From: Calliphora vicina
Lineage: Eukaryota; Arthropoda; Insecta; Diptera; Calliphoridae
DNA: 64,000 bases
Direction: 5' to 3'
Assembly: GCF_958450345.1 (NCBI RefSeq)
Contig: NC_088780.1
Location: 125,130,226-125,194,225 of the forward strand
The notes under the pieces were generated by a model. That model ran no database searches. It worked only from the letters and a program-made list of their open reading frames with translations, and was not told the DNA's origin. The translations under genes were made by a program, and so were the position numbers. Each line of letters opens with the position of its first letter. The first letter of the stretch is position 1. Below are positions 33,738-45,189 of this stretch, piece by piece.

Positions 33738-36497
33738 AATATATTTGGCTTTATAGTGGAATAAAAAATTATGTTGGTCTTTGAGTATTTTAAAAGTTAT
33801 GGGCAAATATGTTCTTATACTTTTAGAAAATTCTAACATATTTTTCAATTTTCTAATCGCAATATTTTGCCATTGAAAACATCACTGATATGAGTAACAT
33901 ATTGGATATATTATGTATGTGATAAATTTCATTAAAATCGGAGATGGTAAATCCGACTGCTGTACGCTTTCACATGGATTCTCCCAACTGAAAAGAATGT
34001 TATGAATTCGTCCATCATAACCAAATTGAATTCAGCGTTATTCGTTTTTAATTGAAATATTAGTAGTTGTAGTTGAAAACTTCGATTGTAATTTAAGAAA
34101 AATTGGGTAATAATAACAAAAAAAAAACCAAATTCGGTGTTCCCAACAATCTGAAATGTTTGAAAAATTAATTATAAAAATAAAAGGAATTTTCATTAAA
34201 AAAGTGTATAAGGTATTGGAAAATAAAGCTCTTAAAGAAAATATAAAGCTATAATAGAATATTTAAATGGATATCTTCTAAATTGTCACTATTTACAGGC
34301 GGTTATGTTGGATAAAAATCGTTGAAGAAACGTACAAGCCATAATGGAATTGGGCATCTTTCGTATATTGCCCTTCCAATTCCAAACTGTTTGCAAGATA
34401 TGAGCTTCAGAAAATGATCACCTTTTTGCAAAAATGACATCAAGGCCCCATAAAAAAGTGCATGACTTTGGGCAAAACTGGGAGACACGGTCTTTTTTTT
34501 TTTGGTTTTTATCACGTATTGGTGTCCGTAAATGGTTATATTTCCATGACTCAAAAAATTACACACAGTGCAATTCTATTTAAATTTTGGAAGCCGAATT
34601 TGTTTAGATATAAATCTACATACATGATGAATGTTCCAAAATCCATCCACGATCTGCATAGAGTTTTTGAAATTCAAATGATAAAATAAGTGATTTTTTG
34701 TAGTGCCAAAATCAATAAATAGAAATTTAATCCTATAATAACCAATTTTAATATATGTATGTATTAGCTCAATATATTATTTACTTTTTATATAAAATAT
34801 ATTTTTTTAATAAAACTTTAAATCAAACAATAACTAACTATTTTTAAGTACATATTTTTCGTTTTTAAGTGCATATTTTATGCGCATAAAACACTATTTT
34901 TAGAGCATATTTTTGGATGCCCTGATTATTATTCTCTATTTATTTTATATTCATTAAGTCTAGTTCTTGGGTTATGCCGTTAGATTTATGACGGTTTTAA
35001 TAAATGTATTCTTTTCATTAGTCTACTTTAAACTACCACCGTGTGTTTTACTATCAGATACTACAAATACGTTTTAATGTAATTGTATGTCATCCTGCAT
35101 AAGCTCTTCATAAAACATTTTACCGGATTATTTCCAAAGCTACAAAATCGTATATACATATTTCATTCGTAGAATAATAATGAAAAAAAATTTATTTGTC
35201 ACCTTGTTTTCAGTTTTGCTATCACTTTTGACGTTGTTGATGCTGTTAGTTGGATGTAACTATTTCAGCTTCTTTTTTTTAAATTTCAAATAACATTTCT
35301 ATGGTGTATAGCTCACTGACTGACTTGGCCATAAACATAAATACTTAGATTGAAACCAGCAAATATTAAGGTGGTATATAAACGTTGCGTAAAATTAGGT
35401 GAAATTACTTTTTCCTCTTAGCCATCTGTTGACCGATTTTATATAGCAATCGAACCGGAATTATACACGATTTAAACAACCAGGCGGATATGGCTATATC
35501 GATTCCGCTATCTATAACGATCCAGAATATATGAGTATTTACTTTTCATTTTTAAAAAAATTAAAATCTCCAATAAAATCGAGAGTTTAGTAGAATTTGA
35601 CTAAAAATATTTTTCAAAACTTTTTTCTTATAACAAAATTCCCAAAATCGGTAAATTTTCGTTTCACTTGTATACCACCATAGAAGTAGTAGTATTACCA
35701 TTATTATTTATAGGCTATAAAAATGTGTGAAATCTAGTGACTCTAATTTATGTTGGATTTCAAATGTATGTTAAAAACTGTTAGTACAGACTTCAAATAA
35801 ATGAAAAAAACTCTTGTAAGTTTCAAAGCATTTTTTATAATTTTCAACTTTTAGATTTCGGATTCACTTTTTTTCTATGGTCTACCGATATGTGTCATTG
35901 ATTTTTTCACTTCGAAACGCAAAAGAAAAACAAGCCATCTGAATTCAGTTTTAACAATTCATAATATATGATTTTCTTCATATAATCTTCGCCTTAGATT
36001 AATGCCCGTAATTTCAACAAATAGATATCTACGGTGTTAAATACCCAGCTGATAAATTTATCTAAAAGGTAACTTGACATTAATTCCAAATCAATATCCA
36101 TGGGTAAAACTTACCAAATATTTTTACTCCATAAGTAACTAAGCACACTAGCATAAAAATAACAAATTTTTGGGTAAAAAAAAAATAAATTAATAAAAAA
36201 TGTTGGGAAAAAATATTGTTAATGGAAAAAAATGTTTTCAAAAATAAAATAATTTTTTTTTTAATTTCTTATAAAAAAAATCAATTGTTTGGAAAGACCT
36301 TTGAAATACAAAACATAGAATTCGATATATATTATCATTTCCATTGCTAAGAAAGCGACATTTTTACATTTGAAGTGAAAAAAAGTCTTAAAATTTGTTT
36401 TCTTGTTCCTATTTTTCGATAGCATTTTAATAGCACTGTGTTTAGTGCAAAAATTAGGTTTTGTTGCCTTGTTATTTCCAATATATGTATGTATCTG
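33738..36497. other. Long AT-rich unique stretch
   Basis: 35380-35600 has weak mini-me words ('ggatatggctatatcgattccgc', 'gatccagaatatatgag'). 36043-36130 ('cccagctgataaatttatc', 'aggtaacttgacattaattc') matches, inverted, 47345-47435. No gene or RNA supported. Confidence 0.4.
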
Positions 36498-36710
36498 TGA
36501 ACTTTTGACAAAACAACTTAAGTGGAATTTTCAAATTTTTCAGGAGAGCCCAAAAACTGTTGAATTTATCGATCAATATTTTATTATTTGACCTTCAAGA
36601 ACTATATTATTTGTCTCAAAGAATTATACAAAGGATAAATAATAAAATAATTATCGATAAATTCAACAGTTTATGCGAATTAAGTTGTTGTGTCAAAAAC
36701 AAATCAACAA
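36498..36710. mobile_element. ~213-bp palindromic element
   Basis: 'tgttgaatttatcgat' at 36559-36574 pairs with 'atcgataaattcaaca' at 36656-36671. Outer arms ('tttgacaaaacaacttaagt' against 'aattaagttgttgtgtcaaa') pair as well. Flanks unresolved. Confidence 0.6.
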
Positions 36711-38924
36711 TAACTCCAAATGAGTTGATTTGTTTTTTTACGATAGCTCAGAAACTAATATTCGTAAGAAGAAGCTGATTAGTGTAAACGGTTCGTTTTG
36801 AAAAGTTAGTTTTATTATAAAAAAACTAAGATATTTTCTTATCTCTACTTAAGATGTTTTGTCCAAACTCCACAGATATTAATAATGAAATATGGTTTTC
36901 GACTGCATCTATTTGTTTCTATGTTCCTTATTATTGCTTACCTATCTAAATATACAAGATAAAAAAATAAAAACATGAATAAACTTACGATAGTGGACGA
37001 GACATACTCTGAAAATCAAAATAAAATGTTTAGTATAATTTTTATAATCACACTAACTAAAGTATACCAAGGAGTCTGACTCTCAATTTTCTAAAATAAC
37101 TCTCCCACATATACGGGTACCCAAACACATCAAAATATTTTTTCAAAATATTTTTTTATTAAGTTTTGACACATAATTGTATTTGTGGTAGAATTTAATT
37201 TATAGAACAGAGTTTAATTTTTTGGTATTAGAAATATAAGAAAATTTAAATAAATTAAAATTTAAACATTTTTATAGAACTCTGTGTGTCTGGTGAAAAT
37301 TAAAAATTTATGTTACTAACACATATTTAGATATAGGTACTTTTTCACTAACACATGTATAGAGTTAGATACTGCTGTCAAAGAGGACTACCTGTTATGC
37401 TTTGACACTAACCCTCATATTCATAAAAAATTTAAATTTAAATGTTTTAAAGCAAACTTTTGATTTAAATTATAATTTTCCGTCAATGGATGATTTAGGT
37501 ACAAGCACGCGACATTAAAATATGAACAAAATAAACTGAATAATTTATGGTTAAGAAAAAATATTAAAATTTTTCTTTTATAAATTTGTTGTTAATGAAA
37601 AGATTTTTTTAAAATTGCTGCCAAACTGCCCAACTCCTATTTTTTCAGTAGCACCTATTATTGACCGCGCCCTTATGCTCGTATATTTTTTTATGGATTT
37701 CTGTATTTTTAATACTTCATAATAACAAAAGTTTTATAATGTTATTTTGTGGTCATTATTCAAGACTTTTTTTCTACAAGTTTTCCAATTTCTGCTTTTA
37801 TTTTGTTGTTGATGGCAGTGGTGGTGATTTTTTACTAATATCTCTTATTGCCTTTATATCAGCAGTGATAATTTAAAAGAAGAAAAAAACACAGAAAGAA
37901 AGTTTTAAAGAACAACTTTAACAACAATTTTATCTCGATGAAATTCGATTGACTAGCAACAAATTATTTAAGATTTAACTTTAACAAATCTAAAAAATTG
38001 GAAGCCTAAGTAAACACTAATTTGGGAATTGTGATGCAGAATGCTTTTGGAGAAATCTTACTAAATTACTTAAATAAAATTCTATTCCAACAAACCCATG
38101 AATATGATTTTTACTCTTCCAAAGTAAACCAATTAAAAATAAAATCAGATTTAATTAAAAATAATTTCTATAAATCATATATAATGATGCAATAAATGGA
38201 TTTTATTTATAATTATAGTACTTATCTCATTAAGCATCATTAAGTGCCGCGCCACGAAGTTGTTACAGCCAGTATGAAAAACAAATATAAAAATGCAGCG
38301 TAATAAATATATAAAATGTACAAAACTCATACACAAATCGCAAATAAATCCTATAACTATAAGTATGAGTTTTATTTTAATGAGTCAGTCAATTATAAAT
38401 GAAAATCTATTTAATTACTACACAAATCATTGGTGAGAATAGAAAAGGTGAAATTTTTATGGGATGCAATCCAAAATATTTAGCACGATTTCGAAATGTA
38501 GCAAACGTAATCCAGACCTCAGTGAGGAAAAAGTGGTAGCAATACTGGAAAAAGTGGTGGAAAATTTTACCTTCCGAATGGGACATCTACAATATAGTAG
38601 CGGCCAATATTTTAATAAAATTATCTTTACAAAACAAATTTAAGAGAATGCTATTTCGGGTCATAATAATATAGATTCCAGCGAAATTAAAATAAAATGG
38701 TATAATCTGAATGATCCATCCCAAAATGGACACCAGTTTGATTTTCATGTCCGATTTTAATGAAATTTACCGTTATTGTGTATTGAATTTCTATAAATTT
38801 CTAAAATGGACACAGTTTTAGTTTATCGACCAAAATAACAAATTTTGTTTCATAACTGCTAAACTAAAAGAATGTTCAACATAAAAAATTGTACGACTTT
38901 GGTTATTAGCTTATATGGAATTCC
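36711..38924. other. AT-rich unique sequence
   Basis: A stretch at 38461-38620 has somewhat protein-like composition ('NPDLSEEKVVAILEKVVENF' in one frame), but no family could be named. Confidence 0.35.
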
Positions 38925-39480
38925 ATGTCATCGTATGTGACATTTGTACGCCTATAGAGTGGAATAGATTTTATATAAATAAGAGTATCTGAAAAATAAA
39001 AGGTTTCATTCAGAGGGTATTATTGTTTTAAAAATAAATATTAAGTTTTTTCGAAACTTTGTTGTCTTTACGATCCCTCATATTTAAATAAAAACAATCT
39101 TTGGGTGATTTGAAAATAATTACAATTTAATATCGTATAACAAAACAATATATATTCTTTAAATATATTTATACAAAAACTGGAAAAATATATAAAAAAA
39201 AGCTATAATAGCAAAAAAAAAACAAGCAGAGTCAAATCATTTCATGTTAATTGGGAGCTTAGTTTTAGCCTTAAATATGCTGATTAAATTAAAAAATTAA
39301 ATATAGTCAGTTTAAACTATTATTTTTGCGCATAAAATATTGTAATAAGTTCTAAATGCTTTCACCAAGCCTATCGGTCCATTATTTCACCTAGCCCCAA
39401 TACAGATAACTTTCATATAGACATAAATCAAACGACCTAATTTCATGGTGATCGGCTTCTATTCAAATCATCTTGAAAAA
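38925..39480 (-). repeat. Inverted copy of the 58515-59090 element, interrupted by a mini-me-like fragment
   Basis: 'catttgtacgcctatagagt', 'catgttaattgggagctt' and 'ctattcaaatcatcttgaa' are the complement of words at 59032, 58697 and 58582. A family A mini-me-like fragment ('cggtccattatttcacctag') lies at 39366-39455. Confidence 0.6.
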
Positions 39481-39529
39481 ATGTCATTAGGGAATACCAG
39501 AATATTGAATGCAAATCTGGATCAGGAAG

Positions 39530-40235
39530 AAAAAATGGTCGAACGAATATTGGTACGGCAAAAGAAGTCGAACAACTCTTTCGAAGAGCACCGAACATTT
39601 CTATCAGAAAAGCAGCTCGTTAAGTTAAATGCTCAGATTCTATTGTGCACAGAGCCAAAGTAAATGCTGGCATGAAGTCGTATAAAGTTTAAAAAGTTTC
39701 AGATCGCAATGCCGTAAAGAACTTAGAAACAGAAGAACGTGCGAAAAAATTTAAGTAAAATTTTATTAAAAAAATATACCTGTTGAATCCTCACAACTTC
39801 CGGGTCAAGATTTTTATGTGGCTGAGATAATGTTCAAGAATAATACCGGACAAAAAACAAACAATATTCCCCAAGAAGTTTCTTGTGTGGCAAGCCATTT
39901 ACAATTGTGGCGAAGTCAATCATTTGTGACATCAGGCACGATAAACACAAAACAGGCTTTTACCATTCTTAAAATAGCACAGAGCGCCTTCATATTTCTG
40001 TCCCGATTTGGCACCATGCCACTATGGAAAAATACCCTTAAGTGATATTGAAACAACAAGTTAAATTTTGTATCACGGGCGTCAAACCCACCCAACTGTT
40101 CAGAACTGTGGCCTGTGGAAAGGTATTGGGCTCTTGTAAAAAAAAGAAAAAAAGAACAAAGGAAAGGTATCCTAGGACATGTAAAATTTTAAGCGTAAGT
40201 GGACACCCTAGTCCAAAAAAGTAACGGAAGCAATT
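39530..40235 (+). pseudogene. IS630/Tc1-mariner-type transposase fossil
   Basis: Pieces in three frames: 'VEQLFRRAPNISIRKAAR' with 'SIVHRAKVNAGMKSYKV' (helix-turn-helix part), 'DRNAVKNLETEERAKKF', then 'IPQEVSCVASHLQLWRSQS' running into 'FVTSGTINT', and after breaks a tail corresponding to 'W.LVKK..KKT'. The order resembles insect transposases of the IS630/Tc1-mariner group that carry an SQSFVTSGTIN block. Catalytic residues cannot be assigned. Numerous stops and frameshifts. Confidence 0.55.
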
Positions 40236-40909
40236 ATAAAATATTTAAAGGGAAGATTTGTATAAATTTACGTATTTTTTGCGAATTTTTATATTGAACG
40301 GTTTAAGTTTAATTTTAACTTAAGACAAGTATAAGTTTTTTTCGGCTCACTCTATATTAACAATTTTTAACAATTAATTATACATTTATAATTGTTTTCA
40401 CATGTTGTCGGATAATTATTACTAATACCTTTGTTGATCTAAGAATACAATCAAAAATTATATTTATATCGCTTGTGCTAATTTCTAATAACAATGTTAA
40501 AACAATTAAACTGTCTAGCGGTTGGAAAAATTGATTTTACACATTGAAATACGGGCAGATGGGCAGTCAGATAGAAACCATTCTAAGAAAAGATAATGGA
40601 CAATTTTTATAATGCAAGAGTATTTTCTACTTCTTAAGATTTTTTTCTAACTAGGCTAACATTTAACTATTCCCATACAACTTAAAGAATTTTATTGTGT
40701 TTTTTTGTAGGCTTTGTTGAAACTTTAGAATACTTCAAGATTTTGACATTGATCAAATACTTTAAGAAAAAGCAATAGAATAGGTGTTTTGAATCACCAA
40801 GGGCTGCTAAATTGTTATAGATCCGATTTGAAACATTTTTATATATGTATATGGAATTTACAAGTTTTATAAAAAACATATATTTGGGGTATTCACACGG
40901 TCTACTATT
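40236..40909. other. AT-rich host sequence beside the retrotransposon
   Basis: No gene recognised. The last five bases (40905-40909, CTATT) are the left copy of the target duplication. Confidence 0.4.
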
Positions 40910-40969
40910 TGTAGGTGAATAAAAATACTTTGTGTTTTTATATATCAAAAAATATTAAGTTTTCATTTT
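40910..40969 (+). repeat. Inverted 60-bp copy of the LTR U3 end
   Basis: Identical to the complement of 41116-41175, without mismatch. Begins TGTAGGTGAATAAAAATACT, the same outer terminus seen at the other end of the element (complement of 45920-45939). Confidence 0.95.
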
Positions 40970-41175
40970 GTAGAGATTATAATTATATTATTTTAAAATA
41001 AAATACAATATTCTGGTTTTATTTCAAAATTACAAAATTTTATTGTTTGTTGTAGAATATTGAAAATTATAATGAAAATTATTGAAAACTAATATGATTA
41101 ATAAAATTAATTAAGAAAATGAAAACTTAATATTTTTTGATATATAAAAACACAAAGTATTTTTATTCACCTACA
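40969..41175 (-). repeat. 3' LTR
   Basis: 207 bp, TG..CA on both strands. One mismatch to the 5' LTR. On the element strand it starts TGTAGGTGAATAAAAA and ends AATCTCTACA. Extremely AT-rich; AATAAA-type words occur but the R boundary was not determined. Confidence 0.95.
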
Positions 41176-41190
41176 ACTACTCCCCCTCCA
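41176..41190 (-). promoter_or_regulatory. Polypurine tract (plus-strand primer site)
   Basis: On the element strand TTGGAGGGGGAGTAG ends next to the 3' LTR, where a plus-strand primer is expected. It also encodes the last Pol residues (LEGE) and the stop TAG, so gene end and replication signal overlap. Confidence 0.8.
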
Positions 41191-44100
41191 AAAAATTTAT
41201 TCCCAATAAATTAAAAGAAACTCTCTTTGTTGTTGATTTAGTATTACTGGAATGTATGTTTGAATTAATGTAAGTGTTTTCAGTTAATGCTGGTTTCAAT
41301 CGATCGATAGGTATAACTACTGACTTGTTATTTATATCAATTTTGAAATATTTCTTGTTCTTTTCAATTACTCTATAAGGACCCTCATATGGTTGTTGCA
41401 AAGATCTCTTATGAATTACACGCACAAATACATATTTGCAGTCTTTTAGGTCTTTTGGTACATGAATACCTGTATTTGAATTGTTGTGATGATTTAAATT
41501 AGATCTTACGTTTTTGAAATGGGTTTTTAATTTATATAAAATGTCAGATGCATCAAAATCTCCTGTAGGTGTTAATATTTCTCCAGGTAAACGTAAACTT
41601 TGACCATAAACCATTTCTGCAGGAGTAGCTTGTAGATCTTCTTTAAATACTGAACGAATACCTAGTAAAGCAATCGGAAGCTCGTCATACCAAGTTGCTG
41701 ATTTACCTTTAGCCATTAATGTTGCTTTAAGCTGTCTATGAAATCGTTCAACCATGCCATTAGATTGAGGGTGATATGGAGAAGTTGTTATTTTAAAACA
41801 TCCTAACATTTGTGTTAGTTCTGAAAACATTTTAGAGGTAAATTGTCCACCTTGGTCGGTTGTTATTTTCAAAGGAACACCGAACCGAGAAATATAATTT
41901 CTTATTATTGTATCAATTATATTAGATGTTGTGATGTCTTTTAGTGGGTATGCTTCTGGCCAACGAGAATGTCGGTCAATTATTGTTAATATGTAACGAT
42001 GTTCCCGGGATATAGGTAAAGGTCCAACAATATCTAAATGTATATGTTCGAATCTTCCTTTAGGTATCTCAATTTTGACCACTGGTGATTTAGTGTGTCT
42101 AATTATTTTTGATTTTTGACAGTTAAGACATTCTTTTGACCAGACGTTAAGTTCCTTTTTCATATTTGGCCAAAAATAGCGTTCTTTTATTAATTTGCGT
42201 GTAGCTCTGATACCTGGATGTGAAATATTATGTAATTTTTCAAATACAATTTTTCGCAAATTAAATGGAACGTAAGGTCTAGGTGTACTTAATGTACATT
42301 CAAACCAAATATCTAAGTTTAGGACTGGAATTTTTAAGAATTTTAGATTAAGATGTTTGTTTTTATCAGCAAGAAGTTCTAAAAGATCTTTATCTTTCTG
42401 TTGTTCATCAAATAAATTTTTAAGATTAATATCGGAATATTTGTATGCTTCGATTTCAAATGTTCTAGATAAGGTATCAGCTACAACATTAGCTTCACCG
42501 CTTATATGTCGAATATCACTTGTAAATTGGGAAATATATTCTAAGTGCCTAGTCTGTCTTGGACTTCTTTCGGTTTTTGATTCCAAAGCAAAAACCAAAG
42601 GTTTATGATCTGTATACACAACAAATGATCTGCCTTCTAACAAATACCTAAAATGTTTAATATTTAAATATATTGCTAACAATTCGCGATCAAATGTACT
42701 ATATTTAGATTCGGAAGAGGTTAATTTTTTAGAGAAAAATGCTAATGGTTCCGAAATACCATTATAACATTGTTGTAAAACGCCCCCAATGGCCACATTT
42801 GAAGCATCTACCGTTAAGGTCAATTTTGCTTCATTATTGAAATGATTCAATAAAACACGTGATGCAAATGATTCCTTGATACGGTCAAATGAATTGAGGG
42901 CTTCCTTAGTCCATTCTAAAATCTTACATTTCTTTTTTAATGCATTGGTAATTATAGCATGAATGGGGTTAGTAAATTCGGCTAACTTAGGAATATACTT
43001 GTGGTAATAATTTACCATTCCTACAAATTTCTGAATTTGTTTAACAGTTTTCGGGTGTTCAAAGTTTAGAATTGCTAATATTTTTTCTTCAGAAGGTTTA
43101 ATGCCAATATTCGATATATTATGACCTAGGAAGTCTATATTTGAAACACCAAATGTACATTTGCCTGGTTTAATATTTAACCCATATTCATCTAATCGTT
43201 CAAAAACTTTCTCTAAGTGATATAAATGTTCCTCATCATTTTCGCTATATATAAGTATATCATCGATATACACAAATACGAAATCGAAACCAGTAAATAC
43301 TTCGTTGATAAATCTTTGAAACGTTTGCGCAGAATTTCGTAGGCCAAATGGCATTCGTTGAAACTCAAACATACCGAATGGTGTTGTTATAGCTGTTTTG
43401 AATATATCCTCTTCTGCCATTGGAATTTGATGATAAGCACGTACTAAATCGATCTTAGAAAATATTTTCTTATTTCTTATATTCATATTTAAATCGTGAA
43501 TGTGAGGTAAGGGATATCTATCAGGAACAGTCACAATGTTCAAACGTCTAAAATCACCGCATGGACGCCAGTCGTTTGGATCTTTTTTTGGGACTAAATG
43601 TAAAGCTGATGCTACACTTGAGTTCGATGGTCTACATATACCTGCTTTTACAAGATACTCGAATTCTGTTTTTGCTGCCTTGTATTTAACGGGATCCAAA
43701 CGCCTGGGTTTGGTAAAAGGTAAAGTACCGTTTGTTACTAATCTATGAACGGTAGAATGTTTGATTGGTTTCGTATAATCAGGTTCTGCTATTAGTGAAG
43801 GATATTTCTTAAGAAGTTGTGTGTATTGATTATCTACAGAAAATAACTTTGGAAGAGTCACATTGCAGCAACATGAAAATGTACTAACTGATAAATTAGT
43901 AAGTGGATCTATTAGACGTTTATGTTTAATGTCTATCAAAAGACCATATTTACAAAGAAAATCAGCACCAATAATAGGTTTAGAAATATCTGCAATCAGA
44001 AAAATAAAAGGAAATTCGCGGCGAAGACCTAAATCTACATTAAGTAATTTCTTTCCAAATGTTGCAATATTTGAGCCATTGGCTGCGCTTAAAATTATAT

Positions 44101-44278
44101 CAGATCTCTTATTATTATTTCTGAATTTTGAAGATGGCAAAACAGAAATTTCTGCCCCACTATCAATCAAAAATTTTAAGTTATTATTTTTATCAAAAAT
44201 AAAAAGGCGACTGGAAGAATAATCAACATTTCCACTGTTCGTCGCTGCAACAGTGGATGATTTTAGTTTGTTGAACTT
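41177..44278 (-). CDS. pol: Pol polyprotein: protease, reverse transcriptase, RNase H, integrase
   Basis: Order PR-RT-RH-IN is that of Ty3/gypsy. Residues are counted from the TTG at 44170, but the frame is open to 44278 with no ATG before the protease, so Pol is probably made by -1 frameshifting from gag. Protease DSGAE (3-7). RT: KIDL (D241) and YIDD (301-304). RNase H: D455, E496, D521, D565. Integrase: H647, H651, C681, C684 zinc finger, then D713, D772, E808 (35 residues between the last two), and a GPY/F-like end (EGPYRVIEKNKKYFKI, about 929-944). No internal stop; all catalytic residues are present over 997 residues. The protein copies the element RNA to DNA and inserts it. Confidence 0.95.
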   Translation of the reverse strand, partial: KFNKLKSSTVAATNSGNVDYSSSRLFIFDKNNNLKFLIDSGAEISVLPSSKFRNNNKRSDIILSAANGSNIATFGKKLLNVDLGLRREFPFIFLIADISKPIIGADFLCKYGLLIDIKHKRLIDPLTNLSVSTFSCCCNVTLPKLFSVDNQYTQLLKKYPSLIAEPDYTKPIKHSTVHRLVTNGTLPFTKPRRLDPVKYKAAKTEFEYLVKAGICRPSNSSVASALHLVPKKDPNDWRPCGDFRRLNIVTVPDRYPLPHIHDLNMNIRNKKIFSKIDLVRAYHQIPMAEEDIFKTAITTPFGMFEFQRMPFGLRNSAQTFQRFINEVFTGFDFVFVYIDDILIYSENDEEHLYHLEKVFERLDEYGLNIKPGKCTFGVSNIDFLGHNISNIGIKPSEEKILAILNFEHPKTVKQIQKFVGMVNYYHKYIPKLAEFTNPIHAIITNALKKKCKILEWTKEALNSFDRIKESFASRVLLNHFNNEAKLTLTVDASNVAIGGVLQQCYNGISEPLAFFSKKLTSSESKYSTFDRELLAIYLNIKHFRYLLEGRSFVVYTDHKPLVFALESKTERSPRQTRHLEYISQFTSDIRHISGEANVVADTLSRTFEIEAYKYSDINLKNLFDEQQKDKDLLELLADKNKHLNLKFLKIPVLNLDIWFECTLSTPRPYVPFNLRKIVFEKLHNISHPGIRATRKLIKERYFWPNMKKELNVWSKECLNCQKSKIIRHTKSPVVKIEIPKGRFEHIHLDIVGPLPISREHRYILTIIDRHSRWPEAYPLKDITTSNIIDTIIRNYISRFGVPLKITTDQGGQFTSKMFSELTQMLGCFKITTSPYHPQSNGMVERFHRQLKATLMAKGKSATWYDELPIALLGIRSVFKEDLQATPAEMVYGQSLRLPGEILTPTGDFDASDILYKLKTHFKNVRSNLNHHNNSNTGIHVPKDLKDCKYVFVRVIHKRSLQQPYEGPYRVIEKNKKYFKIDINNKSVVIPIDRLKPALTENTYINSNIHSSNTKSTTKRVSFNLLGINFLEGE

Positions 44279-45189
44279 TCATTAGAAAATGAGCATGGTT
44301 GTTCGCACTTTCTAGCTTGATTACCAAACTTGTAGTGAAAACGACATAACCAGTTCCTATTTGGTGAACGACCACGAGAGCGTGAAAAAACTTCTGCTAT
44401 ATCTTCTATAAAAAGGACGTGAAGGGTTCCTATTTCTCTTTTAAGAGAACTAACTTCTAGTGTCAATTTACTTATATTTTCACATAAAGAAGCAGTTAAA
44501 TTTTGTACGATTTGTTCAATATTGGAAGATCTAGAAGATTGTCTAACACTACATATTTCTCCGTTGTAAATAACTTCCCACAATCTATCAGCTAATTGAA
44601 TTAATTCGTTATGATCATTAATATTAGATCCAGTTAAAGCAACATTTAGAGACTTTGGAAGTTTACGTAGCCAAAGTTTTGTTAAAACATCTGGGCTAAA
44701 ATTAGAACCAGCAAGAAGGGCTAACGATCTATAATATTCCGATGGTTTTCTATCTCCCATATCACTATCAGAGAGTATTTTGTCTAATTTAGAAGTTTCA
44801 CTTAGGGAGTGACGTTCAATTAACACCTTTTTAAGATTAAGATACCGATCATTTGTAGTTGGATTTTGAATTATGTCTAACACTTTTATTATAACTTCTT
44901 GTGGTAAAGCAGTTATAATATATTCATATTTGGTTTGGTCTGTAGTAATGCCTTTGGTTGCAAATTGCATTTCGGCGTGAACAAACCATGCATCTGGACA
45001 ATTGGTCCAGAATTGAGGGAGTTTAACAGAGGAAGCACATATGTCTAAATCAATTTGTGGTATTCTATCGATCGGATGATTACTAGTCAAATTTGAGTTT
45101 AAATTGTTATTTGTAGTTATTGAATTAGATTGTGAATGTGTTGAATTTTGTGTATGTGTATTAGTACGTGTTGGAGAGCGAGTGGTCAT
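44263..45189 (-). CDS. gag: Gag, CsRn1-type with CHCC zinc knuckle
   Basis: 308 residues from the ATG at 45187-45189. A polar S/T/N-rich N-terminus (1-40) is followed by the capsid-like block 'LPQFWTNCPDAWFVHAEMQFATKGIT' (57-82), the usual start of Gag in this Ty3/gypsy group. The nucleocapsid knuckle is C282-X2-H285-X9-C295-X3-C299, CHCC rather than the common CCHC; I know this pattern from the CsRn1 clade. Gag packages RNA and forms the particle. The stop (44263-44265) lies inside the open pol frame, which begins just after the TGA at 44279-44281, leaving a ~16-base window for a -1 shift. I saw no canonical slippery heptamer there. Confidence 0.92.
   Translation of the reverse strand: MTTRSPTRTNTHTQNSTHSQSNSITTNNNLNSNLTSNHPIDRIPQIDLDICASSVKLPQFWTNCPDAWFVHAEMQFATKGITTDQTKYEYIITALPQEVIIKVLDIIQNPTTNDRYLNLKKVLIERHSLSETSKLDKILSDSDMGDRKPSEYYRSLALLAGSNFSPDVLTKLWLRKLPKSLNVALTGSNINDHNELIQLADRLWEVIYNGEICSVRQSSRSSNIEQIVQNLTASLCENISKLTLEVSSLKREIGTLHVLFIEDIAEVFSRSRGRSPNRNWLCRFHYKFGNQARKCEQPCSFSNESSTN

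Noticed and set aside
40910..40969. Assembly or foldback-read artefact
   Set aside because: The 5-bp target duplication flanks the extended structure precisely, which an artefact would not create; still worth long-read confirmation.
42357..44222. Plus-strand frames opposite pol (42357-42608, 43536-43748, 43863-44222)
   Set aside because: Antisense shadows of the intact pol frame.
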